Notes under the pieces: model-generated
Seen by the model: the letters and a program-made list of their open reading frames with translations, nothing else
Databases searched by the model: none
What the model was told of the DNA's origin: nothing
Assembly: GCA_003254905.1 (NCBI GenBank)
Contig: QANU01045287.1
Coordinates: 305,750 to 369,749 of the forward strand
Reading direction: 5' to 3'
Length of the DNA: 64,000 nucleotides
Origin: Nissolia schottii
Taxonomy: Eukaryota > Streptophyta > Magnoliopsida > Fabales > Fabaceae
In this document: positions 19,513-31,200 of the stretch, piece by piece
Position numbering within the stretch: the first letter of the stretch is position 1
Layout: each line of letters starts with the position of its first letter
Position numbers and translations under genes: made by a program

Positions 19513-21703
19513 TTTCTGGTCGCATTTATCTAGGGCTTTGTCAGTTAGACACGTTTATCATCCGCTTTGTGTGTAATATCATTTTTGTACATTTTCATTC
19601 ATGCTTTGCTTTGCATGTTACTTCCTCTTCAGTTATTGCGGAGGCTTTCTTGATCACTGTAGGTTTTGCTGTGCTGAGTTATTTTTAGGAGGCGAGAGTT
19701 TATAGTTCCTCTTTTATCATATGGGACTATGGCATAGTTTGGATTGAGCAGTACTCAGAGAAGATTCAAAGAAATATTGTTATTTATGGTGCAATGGTTA
19801 TGGTTCTTTTTTTGTTTTAAGTAGTAGGGTCGCCCTAGTTGGAAATGTATCACACTATATTATTCTGAAATCTATGATTGGCTTCGTTGACGAAAATTTC
19901 CTAGAGGGAACACCTTCCATAGTTGCAGTTTTCTGGGAAAGAAATTGACAGTAAATGATAGTTAAGTTAAATAAGTTGGTATAAGCGCAGCCACTGTAAA
20001 GTGGCGAACAATAATGATTATTATCACTGATTTCTGTTCGGTAAAGAAAGATAAATCATCAGTTGATATTTATATTTTCTATTTTTGTAAATCTGTAAAA
20101 TTACATAATTCTATGTATTTTTTATTATAAAATTATAATAACTGTTTGTACACTTTTGAAATTTTAAATTATTCATGATGTAAATGATTTAACAACACCC
20201 TAACTTGTATTTTTGGTAGCATACGCTTACTCCAATTAATGCTTGTGAATCTTGGAAGTGAACATTATTCAGGGCTTGCTAGTTGTATTTCTGCAATAGG
20301 TAAACACCTAATCTCTAGAGCAGTCAAATCAGGGTAGTCACTTACTTTTAGTGGATTCCATAATCATTTTGGGTTCCAAAAACCTCTCGTAAAGCAAAAG
20401 ATTGCATTCTAAATTTAATTATAGATTAATCAACCGCCTTCAGCCGTCTTAACAACTAATCACGATGGGACTGCAAATATCCACGTCCGTGGCCTAAACA
20501 ATCACTCTCTATATGAGGGGAAAAAAAAAGCATAGAGAAAATAAGTTTCTTTGTAGCTGCCAGCCAATTGAAAAATGGCATAGGTCAAATATGACAATTG
20601 GAAAACGAGTTGTATTAACTGCATGCATGATGGCAAATGGGACAAATAGGTCAAACTTCACGGCCCTTCCTCTGATTATTAATAAATCTATGGAACTTTT
20701 TCTGGACACAGCACATTGATGGATCTTGCTAGATCATCTGTTTGGACTGCGGGAAAGATCTTTCATATAAATTTTTCACTGTTTTTTTTATTTCTTTCCT
20801 TTAAAAATTATATTTAATAAAATTTAAATTTAATATCTCATATATACGATTAAAATCCATCACTATTAAACTTAATAACTTATCTATTAATGAATATGTA
20901 TTTTTTTTTTTTTTGCATTTGCCCCTTTTTAATTCTTGGGCTTAGTCCCTTTATTTCAAGTTTAACGAAAGAAAAATAGTATTGAACTACGATGAAGTGT
21001 CTACAGTATTTAAATAAATAGACTTTAGTATAAAGATACACGTGTAAATATAATAAAAAAAACCTGCAATCACTGTTTCTACACCTACTCTTTTCTATTC
21101 TTTTTTCTAACAAAAAGTTTATTATTTCTTTTCAAAAAAAAGAAACTAATAATTATATGTCTTTGTTCACCAGGTTAAAGACAATGGGAAATAAACAAAT
21201 GTCTGTGTCACATGGTATTTTCATTAAACTTCCTAACTTTGACTAACATAAAAGTATGATATCCCCCTTTCTTCAATGAAATTAGCATATTGGAAACAAA
21301 ATCCATATGGCTAGAATATATCTGCAAAATATTCATTTACTATTGTTTTTCCTCACGATAAAGCAAGCAAGCGTGACATGCACAAAAACAAAAGGGTGGG
21401 GGGTTTCAAGAAAGTAAAAGAAAGCACAAGAAAAAGAAACCAATCAATGAAATAAAGAGAAGACAAAATCAGATAGTCCACCTGCCACGGCTCTAGCCAG
21501 TAGCTTCCCAATTTTCTAACTACCTACCAAGTGGGGAGAAATTTTAGTCATGCGTCATTTTAAATAATACTTTAATATTAAATAGTAAATTCTCTAAAAG
21601 ATAAAAATTAAAATATCATTATATATGTAATATGTTGCTCTATTATTATCCAAGAACTTTTTCATGTGATTGGGTGTAGTCATAGTCATAACTCATAAGA
21701 GTG
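19513..21703. other. NSF 3' UTR and intergenic DNA before the HSF gene
   Basis: Roughly the first 250 bases are likely NSF 3' UTR. The rest is AT-rich with homopolymer runs. No reading frame with codon-like structure or RNA gene is seen. Confidence 0.4.
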
Positions 21704-21712
21704 CTATATAAG
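21704..21712 (+). promoter_or_regulatory. TATA box of the HSF gene
   Basis: CTATATAAG lies 88 bases before the start codon, placing transcription start near 21,735 and giving a short leader. No clear nGAAnnTTCn array (heat-shock element) was found next to it. Confidence 0.6.
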
Positions 21713-21799
21713 GAAGTGTGTATGGAATATGTAACTGTTTGGGCAACACACAAATGAAGAGCCATAGATAAAAGCTTAAAAACCCAAATAATAGGTAGC

Positions 21800-23102
21800 A
21801 TGGGTGATAATGTGTGGGAGCTCAACCTTGTTGTTGGTGGTGGTGGTGGTGGTGGTAGTGTAGGCAAGCTTGGTGGTCATGCAGGGCAGTCCCCAAGGAC
21901 AAGGTGCCCTCCACCCTTTCTATTGAAGACCTATGATTTGTTGGAAGAACAAGGTCATCATGGGGCCATATTAGATATTAATATTAATATTAATATTAAT
22001 GGTGAATCAGCTCATCATGATCATCATGAAGATGATGATATTGATAGAAGAAAGATAGTGTCATGGAATGCAGATGGAACTGGCTTTGTTGTGTGGTCTC
22101 CAGCAGAGTTCTCTGAGCTCACCTTGCCGAGATATTTCAAGCACAATAACTTCTCTAGCTTCATTCGCCAGTTGAATACCTATGTACGTGACTTTTTCTT
22201 CTTTAATTGCTTGGTTTTTAGTTTCTAAACCATGGTTTGATGATCTTAACTTCTTTTTCATTTTTCTAATTTCTATTTGAAATATATATGGCTTGGGACT
22301 AAAAATATCATGTTGAAATGTATTATAACTCAATTTATATCATTCTATCCATAGTTTTTAGTGTAACAATATCATCCTAAAACATGATTGGCAAAGATTG
22401 AACTTTAGACATCTTGTCTTGGCAATAAATCCTGATATTATATCAGGAATCATCTATCTCAAAAGTTTAAACGGTTAAATAGACAATTAAATGATTTTAT
22501 ACATAAGTTGTGTCTTCTATTAGAAAGATCAAAACAAATGGATTTCCTTCCCGCCATTGGAATAGGAGGTTAATTTTGTCACTTTACTTTCGTGGGGAAT
22601 TGGTTTTACACTTCTATATATACTATATACTAACTGTATATACGGAAAAAGTAACAAAGAAAATATCATTGAGTGTTTTGCTTATTTGTTTCTCTCTTCA
22701 AAACTAAAGAGTGTTGTTTAAAAAAGTTGTATTGATAATATTGATTGATCCGAAAGATCAGTTTTGGGTAGTGAAAGTTTGTGTCTCTCCTTTTCTCTAG
22801 CTTCCTCTATGCTACGTCGAATGGTAGAGGGAAGTTCATTGAAAAAGAATTATCTAACAGTCAAACTAAACAAATCAAACCACGTGCACCTAAGAACTAA
22901 TTTGGTCACGTAACACTTTTAATATCATACATACATATATATATATACATACATATACATATACATATATATATATATATGTATATATATCAGTCAAACC
23001 AGTTATTTTAACGAAAAGTCAAAATAGTCGTACCATGCATGCTGTATTGTTTACCTGGGAGCACACTCAAATTGAACATAAATATAACATTCCTTTTTGC
23101 GA

Positions 23103-23144
<42 letters not shown>

Positions 23145-23725
23145 AGAATTTTCCCTTATAAAATTTATCCATGACCTTATCGGTTTTTCTTCTCCTTGGT
23201 ATATATAGTTACACACGTGGAATACTTAATATTTATGTTTGAATGTGTGGTAACACCTTGAATTCAAAAATAAAAATAAAAATTCAAAATTTTCGGCATC
23301 TAAATTTCTTGATCTTAATTTGGTGGTCTCATTAATTATTAATATTATTGTTATTATTATCTTGGCCGTCTTATGTGGTGTTTGAAACGAAACAGGGATT
23401 TAAGAAAATATCATCGAAGAGATGGGAATTCAAGCATGAGAAATTCAAAAGGGGTTGTAGGCACTTGCTAGCTGAGATCACAAGGAAAAAGTGCGAGCCA
23501 AGTGTGTTCCCTTCATACCTCAAGTCGTCTTCTGAAGAAAATGCAACAACCTCTTCTTCAATAGAAGAGAACAGCCACCATCAACTGCTCATGGAGGAGA
23601 ACAAGAGCCTCAAGAAGGAGAGAATGGAGCTGGAAATGCAGATAGCTGAGTTTAAAGCACTGGAGATGAAGTTGTTGGAGTGTCTCTCTCAATATCACCA
23701 AAATAAAGTTAGGAGACTATGTTAG
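21800..23725 (+). CDS. Class B heat-shock transcription factor (HSFB3/B5-like), 237 aa
   Basis: Two exons, 21800-22183 and 23396-23725, are split at the conserved HSF intron position after QLNTY (then [12 protein letters not shown]). The DNA-binding domain runs from [14 protein letters not shown] (about residue 37) through [13 protein letters not shown] and [16 protein letters not shown] to about 155. A leucine/acidic coil for oligomerisation ([20 protein letters not shown]) lies near the C-terminus. There is no AHA activation motif, as in class B, which usually act as repressors or co-activators. The protein is short. The GFKK...[21 protein letters not shown] part is like the B5/B3 group, but the subgroup is not certain. 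A stretch of about 30 residues with (IN) repeats and His/Asp runs interrupts the domain before VSWNADG. A run of Gly codons lies near the N-terminus. Confidence 0.88.
22926..23140. repeat. (TA)n / (CATA)n microsatellites in the HSF intron
   Basis: Tracts of alternating TA and CATA occupy about 22928-22990 and 23107-23140 within the 1.2-kb intron. They are low-complexity and likely length-variable. Confidence 0.85.
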
Positions 23726-24371
23726 TTGGTAATTAACTAATTAGTGAAATTATTCACTGTTGAAAATAGAGAAGGGGGGTTTGTTTGTCATGGAATAATG
23801 CTTGTTTTTACAGTTCCTGGGTTTACTCATAAGTGAGAAATGCATTGGACTGATCAGCATCTCAACTCAAAACATGCAACAATAAGGACGGAGATAAAAA
23901 CATACGAACTGTGGCTCTCTCTTAAAGAAATGAATTGCAAGTTTGTTTCAACAGTAAAAAGGCAATATATAACAGTTCTCGTGTACCGTTTAGAATTCAC
24001 GCTTAGTATCCAATTTGATAAGTTGGATCAGAGATTTAGAATTTTCAAATGGATCAAAAACTTGCAAGGTTCACAATCTGAGTTGCCGCTAATGGCTCAA
24101 ACCTGCAATTGATAGGCACAAAAAGAAGAGGGGGGGGGGGGAGAGATAGTTGGCAGACTATAAGTAAGCTCACAATCAGATAGTGATAGTCTATATAGTA
24201 ACCACGAAGAACATCATAACATCAGCAAACACAACCTTTTGACGCAAGGATCAAAATTGCCATGCAGAAAATATCATCAGACTCATTCCAACTTTCAACA
24301 CACACAGCCAAAATGGCTTCTGAGATGTATACCCTCTGTTATTAAAGGCAATGACAATATTAATAATAAGC

Positions 24372-25598
24372 CTACTCAGATAAGGTTGACTTCAGCTCCC
24401 GGTTATTTCGCAACTCCATCACAATATCGCATCCACCTATCAGCTCACCTTTGTAGTAGAGCTGAGGAAAGGTTGGCCAGTTTGAGAATACCTTCAATCC
24501 CTGTCTCACCTCCTCATCTGACAATATATCAAAGGACCCAAAATTCACACCCTCCTCACGGAGAGCACCAACAACTTTGGAACTAAAGCCACACCGTGGA
24601 GCATCTGGGGTACCCTTCATGAAAAGCATCACAGGAGAAGCAGCAACCAATTTCTTCAGACGATCTTGAAGATTATCTTCTGGAAGAATCCCTTTCTCAT
24701 GTAAAGTCTTCTTAAGTTCTCCGCTTTTTTGCATCTCCAACACAATGTCTGATCCGCCAATAAGCTCCCCCTTGATATATAGTTGAGGATAACTGGACCA
24801 GTTTGAATAAACCTTAAGCCCTTGACGAACTTCTTCATCAGAAAGGATGTTGAAGCTCTCAAAGGGCACATTCTCTTGCCGGAGAATATCAACAACCTTC
24901 CTGCTGAAACCACACTTTGGTTCATCCGGTTTTCCCTTCATAAACAGCATAACTGGACTTGAATTTATCAGGCTTTCCAGCCGAGAGGTTAAGGTAGTGC
25001 TCAAATCAGTGGATTTTGAGATGCCGCCCTTGGCATTTCCTGATTCTGTTACTTTGGTTTCACCGATGGTATCAACCCCATGATCTTTCAAAACCTCCCG
25101 CAATTCCCCACTCTCATGCATAGCAATTACAATGTCACACCCACCCAGAAGTTCTCCTTTGCAGTAAAGCTGAGGATACGTTGGCCAGTTAGAAAACTTC
25201 TTCAAGCCATCACGAACCTCCGAGTCTGACAGGATGTCAAAAGTTCCAAACTTGACCTTTTCTTCCTTCAAAATATCAACAACTTTTTGGCTAAATCCAC
25301 ATTTTGGCTCTTTGGGACTTCCTTTCATGAAAAGCATGACAGGATTAGATTCAATGAGCTGCTGCAATCGCTTTTTCAGTGGTGCACTAAGCCCTGATTG
25401 AACATGACTTTTATCGTTTGAAGAATCATTTTCTTTTGCTAATTCTTTCACTGATTCAAGAACAGCAGCACCTGCAGCCATCCCAAGGCTCGCAGGAGAA
25501 GCAGCTTCTCCAGGATTAATTGAGCCTGCTACTTTAGCAACCTTATTGGCCAAACTTGATGGATCTGCTCCCTCCAATGTATCAAAGGTTTTGCCATC
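24372..25598 (-). CDS. GRXS17: Monothiol glutaredoxin GRXS17, second exon with three Grx domains (N-terminal exon not in sequence)
   Basis: GRXS17 is a cytosolic/nuclear Fe-S-binding multidomain monothiol glutaredoxin (Trx-like plus three Grx domains). This exon encodes 408 residues after a ...TTTCTGTCAG acceptor, starting [16 protein letters not shown], which is where the thioredoxin-like domain ends in the family. Three repeats follow, each with [12 protein letters not shown] ([24 protein letters not shown]), YPQLY/FPQLY and GGCD/GGSD glutathione-binding motifs. The protein ends STLSE. The first exon, about 85 residues with the thioredoxin-like domain, is not found in 25599-27025. A 176-base N gap at 26489-26664 is the likely place. 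The frame is intact and otherwise close to Arabidopsis GRXS17. Confidence 0.92.
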   Translation of the reverse strand, partial: DGKTFDTLEGADPSSLANKVAKVAGSINPGEAASPASLGMAAGAAVLESVKELAKENDSSNDKSHVQSGLSAPLKKRLQQLIESNPVMLFMKGSPKEPKCGFSQKVVDILKEEKVKFGTFDILSDSEVRDGLKKFSNWPTYPQLYCKGELLGGCDIVIAMHESGELREVLKDHGVDTIGETKVTESGNAKGGISKSTDLSTTLTSRLESLINSSPVMLFMKGKPDEPKCGFSRKVVDILRQENVPFESFNILSDEEVRQGLKVYSNWSSYPQLYIKGELIGGSDIVLEMQKSGELKKTLHEKGILPEDNLQDRLKKLVAASPVMLFMKGTPDAPRCGFSSKVVGALREEGVNFGSFDILSDEEVRQGLKVFSNWPTFPQLYYKGELIGGCDIVMELRNNRELKSTLSE

Positions 25599-26488
25599 CT
25601 GACAGAAAATGGCTTCTAATCAACTAATAAAATCAATGAAAGGAGTCAACAAGTGATATTTTTAAGCCGAAGTAACAGGTTGAATCATCCTGGAGCATTA
25701 TACATAGTTGCAATAAAATGAAGATAGTCTTTTGTATGCATGGATAAAAGTTCAAAAAAGTTAATAATCATCTCCCGACCTTTATGCAGGTGAGATACTT
25801 TCCCTTAACAAAGAACAAAGATCAATTGAATAATAGACCCAATCCCTTTTCAGTTAATGAATTGTTTGGTTGTAACTTGTAGTTAAAGTGTGCAAAGTCA
25901 TGATACATTTTCACTCTGATTAAACAACACAGGGCACAGAACCAACTCCCCATATCCTACCTCATGGTAACATCAACTACGCATTGACATGAATTAAGCC
26001 TTCGGGATAAGTTATCATTGGTTCCAAGAGGGGTTAATAAAACTTAAAAATAATGTCCCTCTAACCCACAATACCGAACAACAAACAAAACATCAACTAG
26101 ACATTATCGCACTGCCACAAACTTTACTCAACAATTCAACCAGACTGATCACTAAAGTAGAGAACCAATTTCAACAGTTGCATCATAATCATATATCAAA
26201 TTGACCCTAAGATAGACTACAAGGGTAACAGATGACAAAATCCAAAGGGGGGGAAAAGGCTTTATATTATCCTGGGAAATATGGGAGGGATACAGCAGAG
26301 CCCCCAACAACACATTGAAAAATAGAGCACCATAAGATTTCCCCTTAGCCTTGATTTGATTAAACCACCCTACAACTTAATTTAAAATTAACAAATTAAG
26401 CACTCGTAAATTTTACTTAGACAGTAAACACATACATACAGCAACTAACTAGTCCTACCTCATAAAACACAACTTGATTAGGAAAAGA
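25599..26488. other. Probable GRXS17 intron 1
   Basis: Non-coding AT-rich sequence between the Grx exon and the assembly gap. No thioredoxin-like coding was found on the minus strand. Confidence 0.5.
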
Positions 26489-26664
26489 NNNNNNNNNNNN
26501 NNNNNNNNNNNNNNNNNNNNNNNNNNNNNNNNNNNNNNNNNNNNNNNNNNNNNNNNNNNNNNNNNNNNNNNNNNNNNNNNNNNNNNNNNNNNNNNNNNNN
26601 NNNNNNNNNNNNNNNNNNNNNNNNNNNNNNNNNNNNNNNNNNNNNNNNNNNNNNNNNNNNNNNN
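26489..26664. other. Assembly gap (176 Ns)
   Basis: Unknown bases, followed directly by a T run. It probably hides the first exon of GRXS17. Confidence 0.99.
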
Positions 26665-26940
26665 TTTTTTTTTTTTTTTTTCAATCATTTGTTCGTTTTG
26701 TCTGGTTCGGAATGCACTCCATTTGAAGCAAGTCAAGAGTTATTATTTCTCCGTGGAGGGGAAGAGCTGATAAATTTAATCTATTATCATATGCTTAGAT
26801 ATTTATTTATAGGAAACCTAATAAGGCATTTTACTTTGTAAGTTTTAACAACACACACACATAATTTTTTTCATGCTAAAACTACCCCCCTCATCGCTTT
26901 GCGAGCGTAGCCGTTGGTTCCCAAATCGTTACACTCCTAC

Positions 26941-26948
26941 TATAAAAA
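26941..26948 (+). promoter_or_regulatory. TATA box of the REF/SRPP-like gene
   Basis: TATAAAAA lies 85 bases before the ATG at 27026, in a C-rich leader context, consistent with a transcription start near 26,970. Confidence 0.6.
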
Positions 26949-27025
26949 GCTCCCAAAATCCAAAGTCACCATTTCACCCTTAAAATTAAGCTACTCACAA
27001 TCAAAACCAAACCACTCCTTTAATC

Positions 27026-27773
27026 ATGGTCTCCGAATCACACAGCAACCACCAGACCCAGGTACCTAAATATTCCTTCCTTCCTTCATTCATTAATTTT
27101 CCTTTTTTTTCTCTTAGAATCATCTTTTCACGTTGGGTCATAATTTTCCTCATTTCGTACATGACATGCAACTTTACTGACCCCAAACCAAAAACCACTT
27201 CAATTTCTTCATTTTCAAGTAATTGAAAACAAAGAAAGGCAACAAGAGCTCCAACAACAACTACTCATGCGCTGGTTTGCCACCTACGGCCAGGCCAAGG
27301 AGCGCTCCGGCGCCCTGAGACCTGGCATTCAGACCGTGGAGGAGTGCGTCAAGAGCGTCGTGGGACCTGTCTACGAAAAGTTTCACCACGTCCCAGAGGA
27401 GCTCCTCCGCTACGCCGACCACAAGCTTGACACCTCTGTTAACGCCGTCCAGGCTGTCCCTGCTGCCGCAAGAGCCACCGTCGCTGATGTGGCCAGGACC
27501 GTCTACGCAAGGTGTAAGCCGGTGGCGAAGGAGCTGTGCGAGAGGTACGAGCCGGTGGCAAAGCAGTGTGCGGCGTCAACATGGCAACGGTTGCACCAGC
27601 TGTCGCTTTTCCCGCGTGTGGCCAACACGGTGCTACCGAAGGCGGTGTACTGCACGGAGAAGTACAATGAGGCAGTTGTTGCTGCTGCAGAGAAGGGATG
27701 TAGGGTTTCGCCGTACCTGCCATTGGTGCCTAGGGAGAAGATAGCTAGGGTTTTCAATAAGAAAGAAGCGTAA
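27026..27773 (+). CDS. REF/SRPP-like (rubber elongation factor family) stress-related protein
   Basis: This small lipid-droplet/stress protein family is involved in drought and growth responses. Exon 1 is 27026-27061 (12 codons, CAG|GTACCT donor). Exon 2 ends at 27773. The second exon gives LMRWFATYGQAKERSG, RPGIQTVEECVKSVVGPVY, EKFHHVPEELLRYAD and a C-terminal part with YEPVAKQCAASTWQRL, LFPRVANTVLPKA and SPYLPLVPREKIARVF, all family hallmarks. The nearest acceptor (AG at 27218-27219) is out of frame with exon 1, and an in-frame AG occurs at 27247-27248. Translation could also begin at the ATG at 27267. The middle Val/Ala-rich segment is shorter than in Arabidopsis SRPs. Exon 2 is GC-rich compared with its surroundings. 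Confidence 0.85.
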
Positions 27774-28243
27774 AGATTATCTAAAGGAAGTTGTGTTTGC
27801 TTGGTTTGATGCTGGGGTTGCTCTTTTTCAAGAAAAATATATTTTATGGTTGATGACGATTTTGTGCTGTTTGTTTAATGTGATTTTTTGCGTTGTTGTA
27901 AAGATTTGCAGTTTTCCACATTGAAAGAAATGAAATCTTCCTTCTTTTTTTGTTGGGGAGATGATTGAGAGAGATCATATATTGAGGCAAAAAAGCTGTA
28001 GCAGAATGAATTAAAGAGAGATCATAAGATGAAGTACAAACTACAGCTTTAGTGTAAAATCCAATGAATTAAAACTGCTAAATTTTACGATTTGAGTTGA
28101 TTCTATAAAATGTGTTTATGTACATACCAAATAAGTCATTTGATTGATCAGGTAAGGGTAGGTAATAGAACAGGATCAGGAAAACTCTAACAAAAAAGGG
28201 CTCCAACCTGGCATAGCTTGTGTTGCACCAGGAAAAAGGTGGT
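27774..28243. other. Convergent 3' regions of SRPP-like and MutS2 genes
   Basis: Likely 3' UTRs of the two tail-to-tail genes. AATGAAATC near 27,928 could serve as a polyadenylation signal. No further gene was seen. Confidence 0.4.
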
Positions 28244-31200
28244 TCACCTGACAAAAGCAATGGTACAACCATAATTCATAGGACTTTCTGGTTCGTAATT
28301 TGTGACACGTGAATGATTCCGCAGAATCTCAATGGCGCATTCCTTAACAGCACCAGTGCCCATCCCATGCACAACAAAGAGAACTGAATATGGCCTACAT
28401 GAGTTAATTGCCATCTCAAGTTGGATAGAAGCTTCCTCCACTCGCATGCCTCGAAGGTTCACTGTGTTCTGAGATGTCCGTATCACTGGGCCATAAGAAG
28501 GTTCCTCGTCGTTGTTGTTGGTCTCTAAATTACCCCTGTAATCTCCATTTTGCATATTCTACAATATCAAATACAAACAAATGTTAGAACTCGAGTTTTA
28601 AATGAGACCAGTGATTGTCGTCCTTTGAACAATCCCACTTCAGAACAATTCATTCATATCAAAGTATTACTGCACAAACAAGTTACGAAGTTATCCAGTA
28701 ATGTATTCTATTCTGATGCCTGGGTCTGACATTACTTCATTCAGTACAATGTGCAGAATATCCTAGTGATGGATCAATGTGAACTTTTGAATGAATGAAT
28801 CTCGTTATGAAGGCCGTTTTGAAAGAAAAAATGAGATTAAGAATAATTTATAGTTTGTAAGATGATTGAAAGTTATAAACACAATCTACTGCAGGCCTTG
28901 ATTCAATGCTCAGCTAGGTTATTCCATGCTCAAAAAGGTCTCTTTTAATTAAAGCTTGTCCAAACACTCTCTTAAATGAAAATTAAACCACTTTGTTTAT
29001 TTCCTGAAAGATCAATTATACCAGTCGAGCAATGGCATGATTTCAAAGATATAAATTTCTTTACATACCTGCCTCCCCTGATGTGTGGAAGAACTAGTTA
29101 TAGCATTCTTTGCGCTGGATGGAATAGCTCTGATGCTACTTTTCTTCACACGGACTTTCACTTTACCATACTGTACCAGGATTGTATCATCATCCCCAGG
29201 CAGTTCTACCACTGTGGCTACTTTCCCTCCCAATCTCTTGACGCGAACTTGCTCTCCAACTTGAGGAGTATATGATGCGTGAGCAGCTTCACTGATGGGA
29301 AAATTATCAGCAGGTGTGTGAGCTTTTACAATGGAAGCAATTGCAGATTCAGATTCTCTAATAAGTGAATTGAGTTGATCGCGACCAGAAACTTTGAGTT
29401 GCTTTTCAAACTTCTGTATCACAATTTCAATCTGAGACTTTGCATCCATTAGCTCTTTTTGGACTTGCTGAGTTTCCTTCGCCATAAGTTCCATCTCACG
29501 TTTATCAAGGTCTTCTGCCTCACCTTGGATCTTCACAAATTTTTTAAAAGGAAAACAAACATGAGATGAAGATAAAGCAAAGAAATGAACGACTCCAAAT
29601 ATGATGACATTATATTAAATTCTGATAGAAAATGCTAAATCCTTTAGCTGAACAATTTTTTTTCAGTAACAAAGGCATTATGAACATTTTGGATTGAAAA
29701 ATCTATTTACTTATCTTACTACAGTGGACATAGTAACCAGATTGTCATATTCTAGAAGAAGCTCCCTTAAAAGTACTGAAATTAACAGCTTTTCACCATC
29801 CTTAAGACTGGTCACATCTAGTAAAGGTTACAATGCACTACATGATGTGTTAATCAATTCACAAACTTACACACAACAGTCCCATCACTCTTTACCCTTC
29901 TCTGGTTAATTTACTGAGTTCATACTTGTATGGATGCAAATTTCAGATAAACATGACAAGGAACAATTTGATTGCAATGCTAATTCCTGTGTTGACCGAT
30001 TAGCTAAGCAGGGACATTCTCTTCCTTCAGCCCTGCATTATTTCGATTTACTTCTGTCTTTTCTTTCCCTATGTTTTATTGCCGACAACAGCTTTAAGAA
30101 CTATACTCACATTGCTTGCTAGCTGGATGCTTCTGCCCCATTGTTAATAAAAAAACATTTGACTGTGTAATACAATGGAGACCAAGGAACAGAAACTAGA
30201 ATCAAGAAACAATGAACTTTACAGCTAAATATCAAGATTGTACCTCATAGTATATGTTCATAATTTCTGCATGAATGGATGCTGCCCTTTCAGCCTGAGC
30301 CTTTAATCTGTTTCTTTCCTCCTGTAATGACTGATAGAGCATTCCTCTCCGCTCTATCTGTTGTTCTGGCTTTAACTTCTCCACCCATTTTTGTGCACGA
30401 TCAATTATATTTCTATCAAAGCCTATAGATTGTGCTATGCTTAATGCATTTGAATCACCAGTACATCCCCAGAGGATCCTATAAGTTGGTTGTAATGTTT
30501 CAAGCGAAAACTCCATTGCTGCATTGTCGAAACGAGTATCCTTTTCCTTCATACTACTTAGATCAGCATAATGAGTAGTCACAACAGCCAAGTTAACGTG
30601 ATCCTTCAGATATTGCAAGATACTAGCAGAAAGAGCGACACCTTCTGAAGGATCAGTTCCACTACCAATTTCATCAATAAGAACAAGTGATTGTTCTGAG
30701 GCCACTTCCAAAATCTTACAGATCCGTGAAATGTGCCCACTAAAAGTTGATAGATTTTGTTCAAGGGACTGCAAAATAATTTAAAAAAAAAAAAAAGAAG
30801 AAGAAAGGATCAGACATGCAAATGAAACAACTACATGGCATCAACAAAAAGTCCTTATTGGCCAAAAGTTGAGATATTACCTGGTGATCTCCAATATCTG
30901 CCAGGATAAGGTCAAACCAAGGAAGTTTTGGACAGTTCTTGGCAGGCAAATGCATTCCAGCCTTTGACATAAGCGATGCCAGGCCCAACATTTTCATGGA
31001 AGCTGTTTTTCCTCCAGTATTAGGGCCTGAGATCACCACCACTCTGGTTCCTTGTCTAATTTTAAAGTCAACAGGCACAGGGAAGTCTGATGTGCCTTGT
31101 GATATACTTTTGGAAGCCATTGCCCCATTTCCATTACCAAAATCAGCACCATTTCCATATCTCAGTGCAAGATTATCTAGAGAGGATGGCAGAAGTAACG

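Noticed and set aside
24239-25083. Plus-strand frames opposite GRXS17
   Set aside because: Antisense to a conserved three-Grx exon; no similarity of their own.
26455-26770. Open frames running across Ns
   Set aside because: Artefacts of the assembly gap.
27427-27757. Three long frames overlapping the SRPP-like exon 2 on both strands
   Set aside because: They are shadows of a GC-rich exon; only the frame ending at 27773 matches a family.
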